A stretch of DNA of 64,000 nt from an uncultured Collinsella sp. (GCA_902492935.1 CABUNJ010000001.1:62001-126000); one strand, 5' to 3'. Positions 1 through 8,777 are shown, numbered from the stretch's first letter. Made by a program: numbers and translations. The notes: generated by a model not told the origin, from the sequence alone.

Positions 1-51
1 GACCATGTCTACACCATGCTCAACCAGGGCATGAGCCACATCTGCGAATAG
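1..51 (+). CDS. C-terminus of an ArsR/SmtB-like metal-sensing repressor (partial)
   Basis: The window opens inside a reading frame that ends at the TAG at 49-51. The 16 visible residues end in NQGMSHICE. This resembles the last helix of ArsR/SmtB repressors, which commonly end in a L-N-x-G-x-x-H-x-C-E pattern, and the His and Cys could be metal ligands. The gene stands directly upstream of a metallochaperone and a metal-exporting ATPase, the classic place for such a regulator. The identity rests on a short tail and on context; most of the gene lies outside the window. Confidence 0.5.
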   Translation, partial: DHVYTMLNQGMSHICE

Positions 52-114
52 CAGCCAACCACGGTACCAGCGCGGCCTGCACCCAAGCCGCAAATTCAGG
101 GAAAGGAACCCACC

Positions 115-333
115 ATGAAAAAGCAGTTCAAACTCGACGAGATCGACTGTGCCAACTGTGCGCGCGAGCTTCAGGACGAGCTGGCCAAGCTCGAGGGCGT
201 CAAGTCCGTTTCGGTCAACTTTATGACCCAGAAGTTGACGCTCGAGGCCGACGACGCCGAGTTCGACAAGGTCCTTGACCGCGTCGTGGAGTTCACGGCC
301 GACGCCGAGCCGGACTGCGAGATCATTCTCTAG
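115..333 (+). CDS. Small heavy-metal-associated (HMA) domain protein
   Basis: This 72-residue protein is a single ferredoxin-like HMA fold. The metal-binding Cys pair is CANC at about residues 13-16, in the position of the usual MxCxxC loop. Such proteins bind a soft metal ion (Cu, Zn or Cd) and hand it to a P-type ATPase. A GGAAAGGA ribosome site lies just upstream. The ATPase that follows has no N-terminal HMA domain of its own, so this free-standing protein probably replaces it. The gene is 100 bases upstream of the ATPase start and is probably co-transcribed with it. The acidic C-terminal residues (DCEIIL) add another Cys. Which metal it binds cannot be told from sequence. Confidence 0.85.
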   Translation: MKKQFKLDEIDCANCARELQDELAKLEGVKSVSVNFMTQKLTLEADDAEFDKVLDRVVEFTADAEPDCEIIL

Positions 334-433
334 CCCGGGTTTACGCCAACCTGCAAGGCCGCGCTTGCCGCGGCCTTTGCTCGCGAAATTATATGAGCGA
401 GTGTTCATACATTCAAATGGGAGGATACGAGTC

Positions 434-2386
434 ATGGCCACCGCCGACCCCAAGAAGAAAAAGAAGAAGCGCAAGAAGAAAGAGTCACTCGAGCATAAGC
501 GCAACCGCATCCTGGTAGCGCTGGGCATTTTTGCCGTGGTGTACGCCCTCGATGAGTTCGGCACCCTCACCGCCGCATTCGGTACCCCGGGCGACATCTA
601 CGCCAGCTTTATGCTGTTCCTCATACCGTTTTTGATTGCCGGCTACGACGTGCTGCAAAAGGCATTCAATAACATCCGCCGCGGCAAGGCCTTCGATGAG
701 AGCTTCCTCATGGCCGTCGCGACCATCGGCGCGTTTGCCATGGTGCTCTTCCCCGATACCGACCCGCACATGGCCGAAGGCGCCGCCGTCATGCTGTTCT
801 ACCAGGTCGGCGAGCTGTTCCAGGCATACGCCGTGGGCAAGAGCCGCAAGTCGATCAGCGCCATGATGGACATCGCGCCCGACTACGCCAACGTCGAGCA
901 ACCCGACGGCACACTCGAGCAGGTCTTCCCCGATGACATCGCCGTCGGCACCGTGATCGTGGTCAAGCCGGGCGAGCGCGTGCCCATCGACGGCGTCATC
1001 GTCGAAGGCGAAACCCAGCTCGACACCGCCGCACTCACGGGCGAGTCAGTTCCCCGCCCCGCCAAGTCCGGCGACGACATCATCAGCGGCTGCATCAACA
1101 TGACGGGGCTCATCCACGTGCGCACCACCAAGCCATTTGGCGAATCCACCGTCGCGCGCGTCCTGGAACTCGTGGAGAATGCCAGCGAAAAGAAGGCGCG
1201 CACCGAGAACTTCATCACGCGCTTCGCCCGCGTCTACACGCCCGCCGTCACCGGCGCGGCCGCGGTGCTCGCGCTCGGCGGCGGCTTGGTCACCGGCGCC
1301 TGGTCCGACTGGATCCTGCGCGGCCTGACCTTCCTGGTCGTCAGCTGCCCGTGCGCGTTGGTGATCAGCGTGCCGCTCAGTTTCTTTGGCGGCATCGGCG
1401 GCGCCTCCAAGCTGGGCGTTCTCATCAAGGGTTCTAACTACCTCGAGACGCTCGCCGACGTGGACACCGTCGTCTTTGACAAGACGGGCACCCTCACCAA
1501 CGGCACGTTCTCGGTGGTCGCGGTACACCCCGAGGCCGGCTATACCGAGCAGTCGCTGCTCGAAGTCGCAGCCCTTGCTGAGTCGTTCTCCGATCACCCC
1601 ATCGCGCAGTCCGTACGTGTCGCCTACCAGGGCGTGGTCGACCCCAAGCGCGTTAGCAACTCCGCCAACGACGCGGGCCACGGCGTGACGGCAACCATCG
1701 ACGGCAAGCACGTCGTCGTCGGCAACGCAAAGATGCTCGCCGCGGCCGGAGTCGAAGCGCCCGATTGCGAGGTCGTCGGAACGATTCTGCATGTGCTCGT
1801 TGACGGCGTGTACGCCGGCCACATCGTGATTGCAGACACCGTTAAGGCCGATGCCGAACAGACGATCCGCGACCTGCACGCCGCCGGCGTCAAGCGCACC
1901 GTCATGCTCACGGGCGACCGCGAGGAAGTGGCTGCTGCGGTGGCCAAGCAGCTCTGCCTCGACGAGTTCCACGCGCAGCTCCTGCCGGGCGACAAGGTCG
2001 AGCGTGTTGAAGCGCTGCTCGCGGCCGAAAGCGGCAAGGGCAAGCTCGCCTTTGTCGGCGACGGCATCAACGATGCGCCCGTGCTCACCCGTGCAGACGT
2101 TGGCATTGCCATGGGCGCTATGGGTTCCGACGCCGCGATTGAGGCCGCCGACGTGGTGCTCATGGACGACAAACCGTCCAACATCTCCCGCGCGATCCGT
2201 GTGGCGCGCAAGACCATGTCGATTGTTTGGCAGAACATCATCTTTGCGCTGGGCATTAAGTTGCTGATTCTGGTGCTTGCGGCACTGGGCATCGCCAACA
2301 TGTGGCTTGCTGTGTTCGGCGACGTGGGCGTGGCGATCATCGCCATCCTGAACGCCATGCGCGCGATAGGTGTCAAGAACCTGTAG
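434..2386 (+). CDS. Heavy-metal P1B-type ATPase (Zn/Cd/Pb or Cu exporter)
   Basis: A 650-residue membrane ATPase that pumps metal ions out of the cell. The order of motifs is standard: a TGES actuator motif, the CPC metal-site motif in a membrane helix near residue 305, the phosphorylated DKTGT near 349, the SDHP histidine-proline motif, and GDGIND near 542. The start at 434 is chosen because GGGAGG lies at 419-424; the frame stays open upstream but overlaps the HMA gene. The N-terminus lacks an HMA domain and instead starts with about 15 mostly lysine and arginine residues, which is unusual. The CPC motif and C-terminal helices fit the ZntA/CadA group best, but copper cannot be excluded. It follows the ArsR-like tail and the HMA protein, forming a metal-resistance cluster. 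Confidence 0.93.
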   Translation: MATADPKKKKKKRKKKESLEHKRNRILVALGIFAVVYALDEFGTLTAAFGTPGDIYASFMLFLIPFLIAGYDVLQKAFNNIRRGKAFDESFLMAVATIGAFAMVLFPDTDPHMAEGAAVMLFYQVGELFQAYAVGKSRKSISAMMDIAPDYANVEQPDGTLEQVFPDDIAVGTVIVVKPGERVPIDGVIVEGETQLDTAALTGESVPRPAKSGDDIISGCINMTGLIHVRTTKPFGESTVARVLELVENASEKKARTENFITRFARVYTPAVTGAAAVLALGGGLVTGAWSDWILRGLTFLVVSCPCALVISVPLSFFGGIGGASKLGVLIKGSNYLETLADVDTVVFDKTGTLTNGTFSVVAVHPEAGYTEQSLLEVAALAESFSDHPIAQSVRVAYQGVVDPKRVSNSANDAGHGVTATIDGKHVVVGNAKMLAAAGVEAPDCEVVGTILHVLVDGVYAGHIVIADTVKADAEQTIRDLHAAGVKRTVMLTGDREEVAAAVAKQLCLDEFHAQLLPGDKVERVEALLAAESGKGKLAFVGDGINDAPVLTRADVGIAMGAMGSDAAIEAADVVLMDDKPSNISRAIRVARKTMSIVWQNIIFALGIKLLILVLAALGIANMWLAVFGDVGVAIIAILNAMRAIGVKNL

Positions 2387-2402
2387 CACTCGTGGCCCCT
2401 CC

Positions 2403-2525
2403 GGCCGGGGTCGGGCTTGGTTTTGAAAACGTCCTCGCGCATGAGGCCCGTCTTTCCTGCTCCTGCGGAGCAACGGAAAGGCGGGCCTCGCGCTGAATGT
2501 TTTCAAAGCCAAGCCGACCCCGGCC
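2403..2525. repeat. Very long imperfect hairpin downstream of the P1B ATPase
   Basis: Nearly the whole interval folds on itself. GGCCGGGGTCGG at 2403-2414 pairs with CCGACCCCGGCC at 2514-2525. The arms continue inward through GGTTTTGAAAAC against GTTTTCAAAGCC, then GAGGCCCG..TTTCC against GGAAAGGCGGGCCTC, and close on a small TGCTCC/GGAGCA hairpin. It lies right after the ATPase stop codon. It could be a terminator-like structure, a repeat element or a structured RNA. No T run follows, so a simple intrinsic terminator is unlikely. The rest of 2526-2661 shows nothing recognisable. Confidence 0.6.
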
Positions 2526-2661
2526 TGCGGTGACGTAGCTGGCAGTTCTTGGGCATCGCTTGCTGGCGGGGTTCCTTTGCTGAAATGGACTTGGCCGAAA
2601 GGGCCGCTGGTCCCGGTCGCTGGTTCGCGCTTTGCGTGAACTCCGCGCTACTGTGGGTCAG

Positions 2662-3051
2662 TTAGGCTTCTGTTGTTGGATCCGCTACATCTTCCCGTTC
2701 CAGCATCGACCTTAGCTTCTCAAAGCTCTCCTCGCTCAGGCAGTGCTCCATGTGGCAGCCCTCTTGCGACGCGACCTCAGCCGAAACACCCGCATCCTCC
2801 AGCAGCCCCACGAAAAAGCAGTGACGCTCCCACATTTGACGAGCGACCTCCAGACCACGCTCCGTCAGATGAACGTCGCGCTTGCCCATTTCGACATAGC
2901 CGTTGCTCTCCAAGGTCGCCATGGCCTTGGAAACGCTCGCCTTGGTTACGCCGAGGTACTCCGCAACGTCGATCGAGCGCACGATGCCCTGACGTTCCGA
3001 CAGAACGTAGATCGATTCGAGATAGTCTTCTCCGGATTCACGTAGGGCCAT
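2662..3051 (-). CDS. DtxR/MntR-family metal-dependent transcriptional regulator
   Basis: A 129-residue repressor of the DtxR/IdeR/MntR family. Residues 1-60 form the winged helix-turn-helix (MALRESGEDYLESIY, then the recognition helix VTKASVSKAMATLE). The second half carries the metal-binding and dimer region, with the typical EGCHMEH and LSEES motifs (Cys/Glu/His ligands). There is no C-terminal SH3-like domain, so it is the short MntR-like type. The chosen ATG at 3051 follows an AAAGGCGG site; a longer frame runs upstream but looks non-coding. An inverted repeat just upstream suggests autoregulation. Whether it senses manganese or iron is not decided here, and no transporter gene adjoins it. 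Confidence 0.88.
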   Translation of the reverse strand: MALRESGEDYLESIYVLSERQGIVRSIDVAEYLGVTKASVSKAMATLESNGYVEMGKRDVHLTERGLEVARQMWERHCFFVGLLEDAGVSAEVASQEGCHMEHCLSEESFEKLRSMLEREDVADPTTEA

Positions 3052-3097
3052 GGGCCGCCTTTCGCGATGATTGCTAGTTAACCTTTGGATACTTTCC

Positions 3098-3157
3098 ACG
3101 GCTAACTTTACCGCAAAAGTTGCCCATGTCTTACTACTTTGTCTAAAAGTTAGCCGT
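3098..3157 (-). promoter_or_regulatory. Candidate operator of the DtxR-family regulator
   Basis: A perfect 12-base inverted repeat, ACGGCTAACTTT at 3098-3109 and AAAGTTAGCCGT at 3146-3157, flanks the presumed promoter of the regulator gene. The left half also sits in its own imperfect palindrome (GGCTAACTTT at 3100-3109 against AAAAGTTGCC at 3115-3124). The GGCTAAC core resembles the half-sites known for DtxR-type regulators. Binding is inferred, not shown. Confidence 0.5.
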
Positions 3158-3238
3158 GTTTCACAAAACGTGCGGGACGAAAACAAAATGGGGACGCCCC
3201 GCAAGGAGTATCCCCAGGCGCCGGGTGCCGCCCCGCAG

Positions 3239-4009
3239 TTACATCAATCCAAAGTGCTTCGCGGCGTTGTAGATGCCATCGTCGTCCACGGCGGTCGTCA
3301 CATAGGTCGCTGCAGCTTTCACCGTGTCCTGCGCGTTGCCCATGGCCACACTTGTGCCCACGGCCGAGAACATCGACAGGTCGTTCTCGCCGTCGCCAAA
3401 GGCAATCGCCTCGCTCGCGTCGATACCAAGCCGCTCGAGCGTCGCCGCCACGCCCAGGTCCTTGCCGCCGTTAGCGGGAATAATGTCACAGAACAGGTCG
3501 CACCAGCGCGTGGTGAGCGAATGCGACACGGCATCGGTCACGATATGCTCGTCGTCGGGGTCCACAAAGGCGCAAAACTGGTAGACCGGCGCGTCAAAGG
3601 CGTGCTCAAACGGCTCCTCGTGGTAGACGATTCCCGCGTTGCTGCCAGCCGTCACCACGCGCTCGGACAGGCGGTTCACAAACGAGTTCTCGCCCTGCAT
3701 GCACAGCGAGTCGTAGCGCCCCTGCGCCACCTGGTCCACGATCACCGCGACGTCGTCCGGATCGATCGGGCAGCTGCGGTAAACGCCCCTGGCATCAAAA
3801 CAGTGCTGGCCCGAAAGCGTAATGTACGCATCCCAACCCAAGTCGAACAGCCAGTCCGGCATCTGATAGGTCGGGCGGCCCGTGGCGATCACGCACGCAA
3901 TCCCCTGCTCGTGAAAGCTGTCGAGCACCTGCTGCGCCGACGCCGGAATCCGGTGGGTCTTAAAGCTCAGCAGCGTGCCGTCGATATCGAAAAACGCGGC
4001 TTTGATCAT
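3239..4009 (-). CDS. Cof-type HAD-superfamily hydrolase
   Basis: A 256-residue HAD phosphatase of the Cof (class IIB) subfamily. Motif I is FFDIDGTLLS at residues 6-15 with the catalytic Asp pair, motif II lies near ATGRPTYQ, and motif IV is GDGENDLSM near residue 210. The family removes phosphate from sugar phosphates, pyridoxal phosphate and similar metabolites; the substrate cannot be told from sequence. The start lies 6 bases after the stop codon of the ABC-F gene, so both are likely in one operon. Length and motif spacing are normal for the family. Confidence 0.9.
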   Translation of the reverse strand: MIKAAFFDIDGTLLSFKTHRIPASAQQVLDSFHEQGIACVIATGRPTYQMPDWLFDLGWDAYITLSGQHCFDARGVYRSCPIDPDDVAVIVDQVAQGRYDSLCMQGENSFVNRLSERVVTAGSNAGIVYHEEPFEHAFDAPVYQFCAFVDPDDEHIVTDAVSHSLTTRWCDLFCDIIPANGGKDLGVAATLERLGIDASEAIAFGDGENDLSMFSAVGTSVAMGNAQDTVKAAATYVTTAVDDDGIYNAAKHFGLM

Positions 4010-4015
4010 CCTCGC

Positions 4016-5875
4016 CTACTCCTCGCCCTCGAGCTTCTCGCTCGCCTCGAGCCACGCCATCTCCAACTCGTCCATGGCGGCGTGAGCCTCGTCGATCTTT
4101 GCCTGCTGCTCGCCGAGCGCCGTGTAGTTGGTGGGATCGACCTGGGCCATTGCTGCCTCGGCCTCCTCCACGCGGGCGCGCTGCGTCTCCATCTTGCGCT
4201 CGAGCGAGCTCACCTCGCGGCGGAGCTTCTGATGCTCGGCGTTGGACAGGCCGTTGGGCTGACCGCTCGACTTGGGCTTTTCGGCCGCAGCTGCCGCGGC
4301 ACCGGTGTCGAACGTGCCGGTCTTGGCGCTCGGTGCGCCCACGGGCTCGCCCTCGGCGGTAGCGTTGCACAGGCGCAGGTACTGGTCGACGCCGCCGGGC
4401 ATATGCGTCAGGTGACCGTCGAGCAGCGCCCACTGCTGGTCGGTCACGCGCTCCATCAAGAAGCGGTCGTGCGTCACCAGAATCAACGTGCCCGGCCAGC
4501 CGTCCAGCAGGTCCTCGACAATCGCGAGCATGTCGGTATCCAAGTCGTTACCGGGCTCGTCCAGGATGAGCACGTTGGGCTCGTCCAGGATTGTCAGCAG
4601 CAGCGACAGGCGACGGCGTTGGCCGCCCGAAAGATCGCCGATGCGGCTCCAGAGCTGCTGCGTCGTAAAGCCCAGACGCTCGCAGAACTTCTCGGGTGAA
4701 GTCTCCTTACCGTCGATGACGTAGTACTTCTTATAGTTGCTGAGCACCTCGCGGATCGTGTCACCCATGTAGGGTTCGAGCTCCTCGAGCTGCTGCGACA
4801 GCACGCCAAAGCGCACCGTCTGGCCAATCTTCACACGGCCGCGCATGGGTTCAATCTTGCCCTGGATCACATCGAGCAAGGTCGACTTGCCGGCGCCGTT
4901 CTCGCCCAAAAGACCATAGCGGTCGCCCGCGCCGATGAGCCAGGTCACGTCAGAGAGCACCTGCTTGGGCGCGCCATCGGTATCCGCATAGCCGGCGTCC
5001 ACGTCGACCACATCGATAACCTGCTTGCCCAGGCGGCTCACGGCTAGGCGCTTGAGCTCCAGCTCGTCACGCACGGGAGGCACGTCGGCGATCAGCTCAC
5101 GAGCAGCCTCAACGCGAAACTTGGGCTTGGTGGAACGAGCCTGGGCACCGCGGCTCAGCCACGCGAGCTCCTTGCGCGCCATGTTGCGACGGCGCTCCTC
5201 GGTAACGGCGGCCATGCGGTCGCGCTCCACGCGCTGCAGGATGTATGCCGAATAGCCGCCCTCGAAGGGATCGACCTGGCCGTCGTGGACCTCCCACATG
5301 CTGGTGCAGACCTCGTCCAAGAACCAGCGGTCGTGCGTGACCACGAGCATGGCACCCTGGCCGCGCTGCCAGCGGGCCTTTAAGTGACGCGCGAGCCAGT
5401 TGATGGTGCGCATATCCAGGTGGTTGGTGGGCTCGTCGAGCATGAGCACGTCGTAATCGCCGATCAGCAAGCGCGCGAGGTCCACGCGACGGCGCTGGCC
5501 GCCCGAAAGCTCGCCCACCGTGCCCTCCCAGGGCACATCGCTGATGAGGCCGGCCAGAATCTGGCGCGTGCGGGGGCTCGACGCCCACTCGTACTCGGGG
5601 GCGTCGCCCACAACGGCATGATGCACGGTATCAGTATCGACCAGGTTGTCCTTTTGGCCGAGCAGACCGATCGTGGTGCCGCGACGGTGCGTCACGCGGC
5701 CGTCGTCGGGCTCCAACGTGCCGGCGAGCACGCTCAGCAGCGTCGACTTGCCGTCGCCGTTTTTGCCGACGATACCAATACGGTCGCCCTCGCCCACGCC
5801 GAGCGTCACGCTATCGAAAATATGCTTGGTGGGAAACTCTAGGCTGACGGAATCGCATCCCAAAAGAATCGCCAT
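4016..5875 (-). CDS. ABC-F family ATPase (Uup-like, ribosome-associated)
   Basis: A 619-residue protein with two ABC ATPase domains and no membrane segments, as in ABC-F proteins that act on ribosomes. Walker A motifs are GKNGDGKST (residues 37-45) and GENGAGKST in the second half; both domains have LSGGQRRR signatures followed by LDEPxNxLD Walker B regions. The C-terminal 70 residues (about 545-615) form a charged coiled coil, the Uup-type tail. The ATG at 5875 is selected for a GAAGGAG site 8 bases upstream; the longer upstream frame runs into repeats. It could be a housekeeping Uup/EttA-like factor or an antibiotic-protection factor; the tail favours Uup. Confidence 0.9.
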   Translation of the reverse strand: MAILLGCDSVSLEFPTKHIFDSVTLGVGEGDRIGIVGKNGDGKSTLLSVLAGTLEPDDGRVTHRRGTTIGLLGQKDNLVDTDTVHHAVVGDAPEYEWASSPRTRQILAGLISDVPWEGTVGELSGGQRRRVDLARLLIGDYDVLMLDEPTNHLDMRTINWLARHLKARWQRGQGAMLVVTHDRWFLDEVCTSMWEVHDGQVDPFEGGYSAYILQRVERDRMAAVTEERRRNMARKELAWLSRGAQARSTKPKFRVEAARELIADVPPVRDELELKRLAVSRLGKQVIDVVDVDAGYADTDGAPKQVLSDVTWLIGAGDRYGLLGENGAGKSTLLDVIQGKIEPMRGRVKIGQTVRFGVLSQQLEELEPYMGDTIREVLSNYKKYYVIDGKETSPEKFCERLGFTTQQLWSRIGDLSGGQRRRLSLLLTILDEPNVLILDEPGNDLDTDMLAIVEDLLDGWPGTLILVTHDRFLMERVTDQQWALLDGHLTHMPGGVDQYLRLCNATAEGEPVGAPSAKTGTFDTGAAAAAAEKPKSSGQPNGLSNAEHQKLRREVSSLERKMETQRARVEEAEAAMAQVDPTNYTALGEQQAKIDEAHAAMDELEMAWLEASEKLEGEE

Positions 5876-5935
5876 ATGCCCTGCTCCTTCGTAGAAATTC
5901 AACGTTGTCCATGATAGCAGCGAGCCCCACCCCAA

Positions 5936-5970
5936 ACCACCACGAAGGTGCCTGTCCCCTTTGTGGTGGT
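5936..5970. repeat. Short REP-like palindrome
   Basis: ACCACCACGAAGG at 5936-5948 pairs with CCTTTGTGGTGGT at 5958-5970 around the loop TGCCTGTCC, with one G-U type mismatch. It lies between the ABC-F gene and the pst terminator. The form (GGTGCCTGTCCCC in a palindrome) recalls the REP-like repeats at 13193 and 19534, but it is a single copy here. Confidence 0.5.
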
Positions 5971-5987
5971 CGTTTCGGTCGCAGAGC

Positions 5988-6024
5988 AAAAAGGCGGGCC
6001 ATCTCCCAAAAGAGATGACCCGCC
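5988..6024 (-). terminator. Intrinsic terminator of the pst operon
   Basis: On the minus strand a GGCGGG.CATCTC / GAGATG.CCCGCC hairpin is followed by five T (plus-strand A run 5988-5992). It lies about 55 bases past the pstB stop codon. Confidence 0.8.
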
Positions 6025-6080
6025 TCTCCAATCAGTCCCGTGGCAACCATGGCCGCCGCGGGCCTCAAGCATGTCCCGGA

Positions 6081-6953
6081 CTAGGAGAACATGCCGGTGA
6101 GGTAATCATTCAGCCGCTTATCCTTGGGCCGTTGGAAAATCTCGTCAGTCTCGTCGTACTCGACCATATCGCCCATGTAGAAGAACGCCGTGCGGTTGGA
6201 CACACGCGATGCCTGCTCCATGTTGTGCGTCACGATGACGATGGCGCGGTCGGCAACGATCGATGACATGAGGTCCTCGATCGCCAGCGTCGAGATGGGG
6301 TCGAGCGCCGAGCAGGGCTCGTCGAACAAAATCACGTCGGGGTTGAGTGCCAGCGTGCGCGCGATGCACAGACGCTGCTGCTGGCCGCCCGAAAGCGCGC
6401 AGGCGCTCTTGTCGAGCTTGTCCTTGACCTCGTTCCACAGCGCCGCACCACGCAGGCTTTCCTCGACCATGCGATCAAGCTCGTCGCGGTCGGTAATGCC
6501 GTGACGCTTTGGCGCAAACGTGATGTTGTCGCGAATGGACTTGCGGAACGGGTTGGGCTGCTGGAACACCATGCCAATGGAACGGCGCAACTCGTACGTA
6601 TTCTCGGTCCTGGTGTTCACGTTGCGCCCGCGGTAGTTGATCTCGCCCTCCACGCGGCAGCCGCGAATCTCGCGATTCATGAGGTTGAGGCTGCGTAAGA
6701 AGGTCGACTTACCGCAGCCCGAAGGCCCGATGAGCGCCGTGATCTCGCCCTTGTGAAAGTCGAGCGACGTATTGTGCAGGGCATGGTGGTCGCCATAGTA
6801 CACGTTGACGTCCTTGGTGGAGAGCACGACCTCGTCGCTCACGGCCCTGCCGCTCACGCGAACGCGCTTCTCGCTCTCCCCCACACTCGACAGAAAGTCC
6901 TGGGTCTCGGACGTGGCCGCCTCGGTTGCGGGCGTTGCATTTATCTCGCTCAT
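6081..6953 (-). CDS. pstB: Phosphate ABC transporter ATP-binding protein PstB
   Basis: The 290-residue ATPase subunit that powers high-affinity phosphate uptake. Walker A is GPSGCGKST at residues 76-84, the signature is LSGGQQQRLCIAR, and Walker B is DVILFDEPCSALDP. The MNREIRGCRVEGEI region is typical of PstB. The first 40 residues are an extra low-complexity N-terminal extension. Its ATG overlaps the pstA stop codon (ATGA), which suggests translational coupling. It is the last gene of pstSCAB; a terminator follows and no phoU gene is visible nearby, unlike many pst operons. Confidence 0.96.
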   Translation of the reverse strand: MSEINATPATEAATSETQDFLSSVGESEKRVRVSGRAVSDEVVLSTKDVNVYYGDHHALHNTSLDFHKGEITALIGPSGCGKSTFLRSLNLMNREIRGCRVEGEINYRGRNVNTRTENTYELRRSIGMVFQQPNPFRKSIRDNITFAPKRHGITDRDELDRMVEESLRGAALWNEVKDKLDKSACALSGGQQQRLCIARTLALNPDVILFDEPCSALDPISTLAIEDLMSSIVADRAIVIVTHNMEQASRVSNRTAFFYMGDMVEYDETDEIFQRPKDKRLNDYLTGMFS

Positions 6954-7876
6954 TCGGCCGTCATCTTCCTTGCCAGTTGCTTGCCCACGATGCGGGCGAT
7001 TACGTTAAACAACAGCACGCAGATCATCAGCAGTGCGGCGGTGCCCCAGACGATCTGCTGGGCCTCGGGGCTGCCCTCGCCATAGATCTTGTAGATGTGC
7101 ACGGCGAGCGACTCACCGGGGCGGAACACGTTCCAGGCGCAGGTGGGGCTCGACAGGTTAAAGCTCAAGAAGTTCAGACGCACCGGCGAGCTCATGCCCG
7201 AGGTAAAGAGCAGCGCCGCGGCCTCGCCAAAGACGCGGCCGGCCGAAAGCACGATGCCGGTCACGATGGCGGGCATGGCCTCGGGAATCAGGATGTGCAG
7301 CGTGGCCTCCCAGCGGGTAAGGCCCATGGCCAGGCATGCATCGCGCTGGGCCTGTGGCACGTCCTCGAGCGCCTGCTGAATCACGCGCACCAGGATGGGG
7401 ATATTGAACATGGTGAGAGCGACGGCGCCGGAGATGATGGAGTACTTCCAGCCCAGCTGCACCGAGAACACCAGAAAGCCGAACATGCCGACGACGATGG
7501 AAGGCAGCGAGGACAGCGTCTCGATGGCGGTAGAGGCGATGTCGCGGATAGGGCCGTTCGGCGCGTACTCAACCAGGAAGACCGCTCCGCCCAGACTGAT
7601 GGGCACCGAGATGACCAGGGTGATCAACAGCAGATAGAACGAGTCGAACAGCTGGTAGAACACGCCGCCCTGGGTTCCGTTGGCGCGCGACGGCTCCGTG
7701 AGAAAGCCAGGTTTGAACAGCGTCGAGATGCCCTCGAACAGGATGTAGGCCACCATGGAGATGACGATGAGCATGACGATGGCGACGATTGCCGTCAGCA
7801 CGCCCGTGGCGATGCGGTCCTGCTTTTGGACACGCCCGAGTCTCGCCTCGTCGATATGGATGCGCGTGCTAGCCAC
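6950..7876 (-). CDS. pstA: Phosphate ABC transporter permease PstA
   Basis: A 308-residue inner-membrane permease of the Pst system with about six hydrophobic segments. The family loop is seen at EALEDVPQAQRDACLAMG, the EAA-type motif that contacts PstB. The chosen start is a GTG at 7876 that overlaps the pstC stop (GTGGCTAG), preceded by GGGGGCGAAGG; a TTG at 7900 would add 8 residues but is weaker. The overlap with pstC and with pstB indicates a tightly coupled operon. Confidence 0.94.
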   Translation of the reverse strand: MASTRIHIDEARLGRVQKQDRIATGVLTAIVAIVMLIVISMVAYILFEGISTLFKPGFLTEPSRANGTQGGVFYQLFDSFYLLLITLVISVPISLGGAVFLVEYAPNGPIRDIASTAIETLSSLPSIVVGMFGFLVFSVQLGWKYSIISGAVALTMFNIPILVRVIQQALEDVPQAQRDACLAMGLTRWEATLHILIPEAMPAIVTGIVLSAGRVFGEAAALLFTSGMSSPVRLNFLSFNLSSPTCAWNVFRPGESLAVHIYKIYGEGSPEAQQIVWGTAALLMICVLLFNVIARIVGKQLARKMTAE

Positions 7877-8777
7877 GAGCCTTCGCCCCCTTGCGGCCAA
7901 TGAGATGGATAATCAGGATGAAGATGAGGCTCATGCCCATCAGCAGCAGACCGAGCGCCCACAGAACATCGTCCTGGGCCGAGCCCTCGGCATAGACCGC
8001 CATAGACGTGGTGAGCGTGGTGGTGATGGTGGACGCCGGCGACAGCAGCGACGTCGGCATGGCCTCGATACCGCCGATGACCATGCGCACGGCGAGCGTC
8101 TCGCCAAAGGCGCGGGTCATGCCAAGGATGACCGCGGTCATGAGCGACGGCATGGCGCTCTTGAGCACCACGTGCCAGATGGTCTGCCAGCGGGTATAGC
8201 CCAGCGCGAGCGAGCCCTGTCGGTAGCTGTCGGGCACGGCGCGCAGGCCATCGACCGAAAGCGTGGTCATGGTCGGCAGGATCATGACGGCCAGCACGAT
8301 GGCGCCGGGCAAGATGCCCAGGCCCGTGCTCACGTGGAAAACGCTCTTCATAAGGCCGACGACAACGTGAAAGCCGATCAGGCCAAAGACGACCGAGGGA
8401 ATGCCGGTCAAAAGCTCAATAAGCGGCTGAAAGACCTTGGAGCCAAACTTAGGGCTAATCTCGACCGCAAAGATGGCAGAGCCGATGGCGATGGGCAGCG
8501 CGATAAGCGTGGAGAGCACCATGACCGCAAACGAGGTGACGATCAGGGGCAGGGCGCCGGTATAGGGCAGGCCGTTTTCGGCTGTGCTGGCCAGGTCCCA
8601 CTTGGTGCCGGTGAAAAACTCGACGACCGAGACGCCGTCCTTGACAAAAGCCGAGAGGCCCTTTTGGGCGACCATAAAGATGAGCGCGGCAACGACAAGC
8701 GTCACGAGCGCTACGCACGCGCCCGTGACGCCCAGGCCCACGTTCTCAAGGTCGCGCTTTGGCAGCTGTTTTGCCAT
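7869..8777 (-). CDS. pstC: Phosphate ABC transporter permease PstC
   Basis: A 302-residue permease that pairs with PstA to form the phosphate channel. Several transmembrane helices are visible, and the stretch LTGIPSVVFGLIGF followed by LRAVPDSYRQGSLALG is the conserved PstC cytoplasmic loop region. The start at 8777 has a GGAAAGG ribosome site. The gene lies 24 bases after pstS. Confidence 0.95.
   Translation of the reverse strand: MAKQLPKRDLENVGLGVTGACVALVTLVVAALIFMVAQKGLSAFVKDGVSVVEFFTGTKWDLASTAENGLPYTGALPLIVTSFAVMVLSTLIALPIAIGSAIFAVEISPKFGSKVFQPLIELLTGIPSVVFGLIGFHVVVGLMKSVFHVSTGLGILPGAIVLAVMILPTMTTLSVDGLRAVPDSYRQGSLALGYTRWQTIWHVVLKSAMPSLMTAVILGMTRAFGETLAVRMVIGGIEAMPTSLLSPASTITTTLTTSMAVYAEGSAQDDVLWALGLLLMGMSLIFILIIHLIGRKGAKARG

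Noticed and set aside
1046..2512. Long minus-strand reading frame (488 codons) across the P1B ATPase gene
   Set aside because: It is a high-GC shadow of the ATPase. Its translation is Arg/His/Gly-rich with no motif, and the plus-strand gene is unmistakable.
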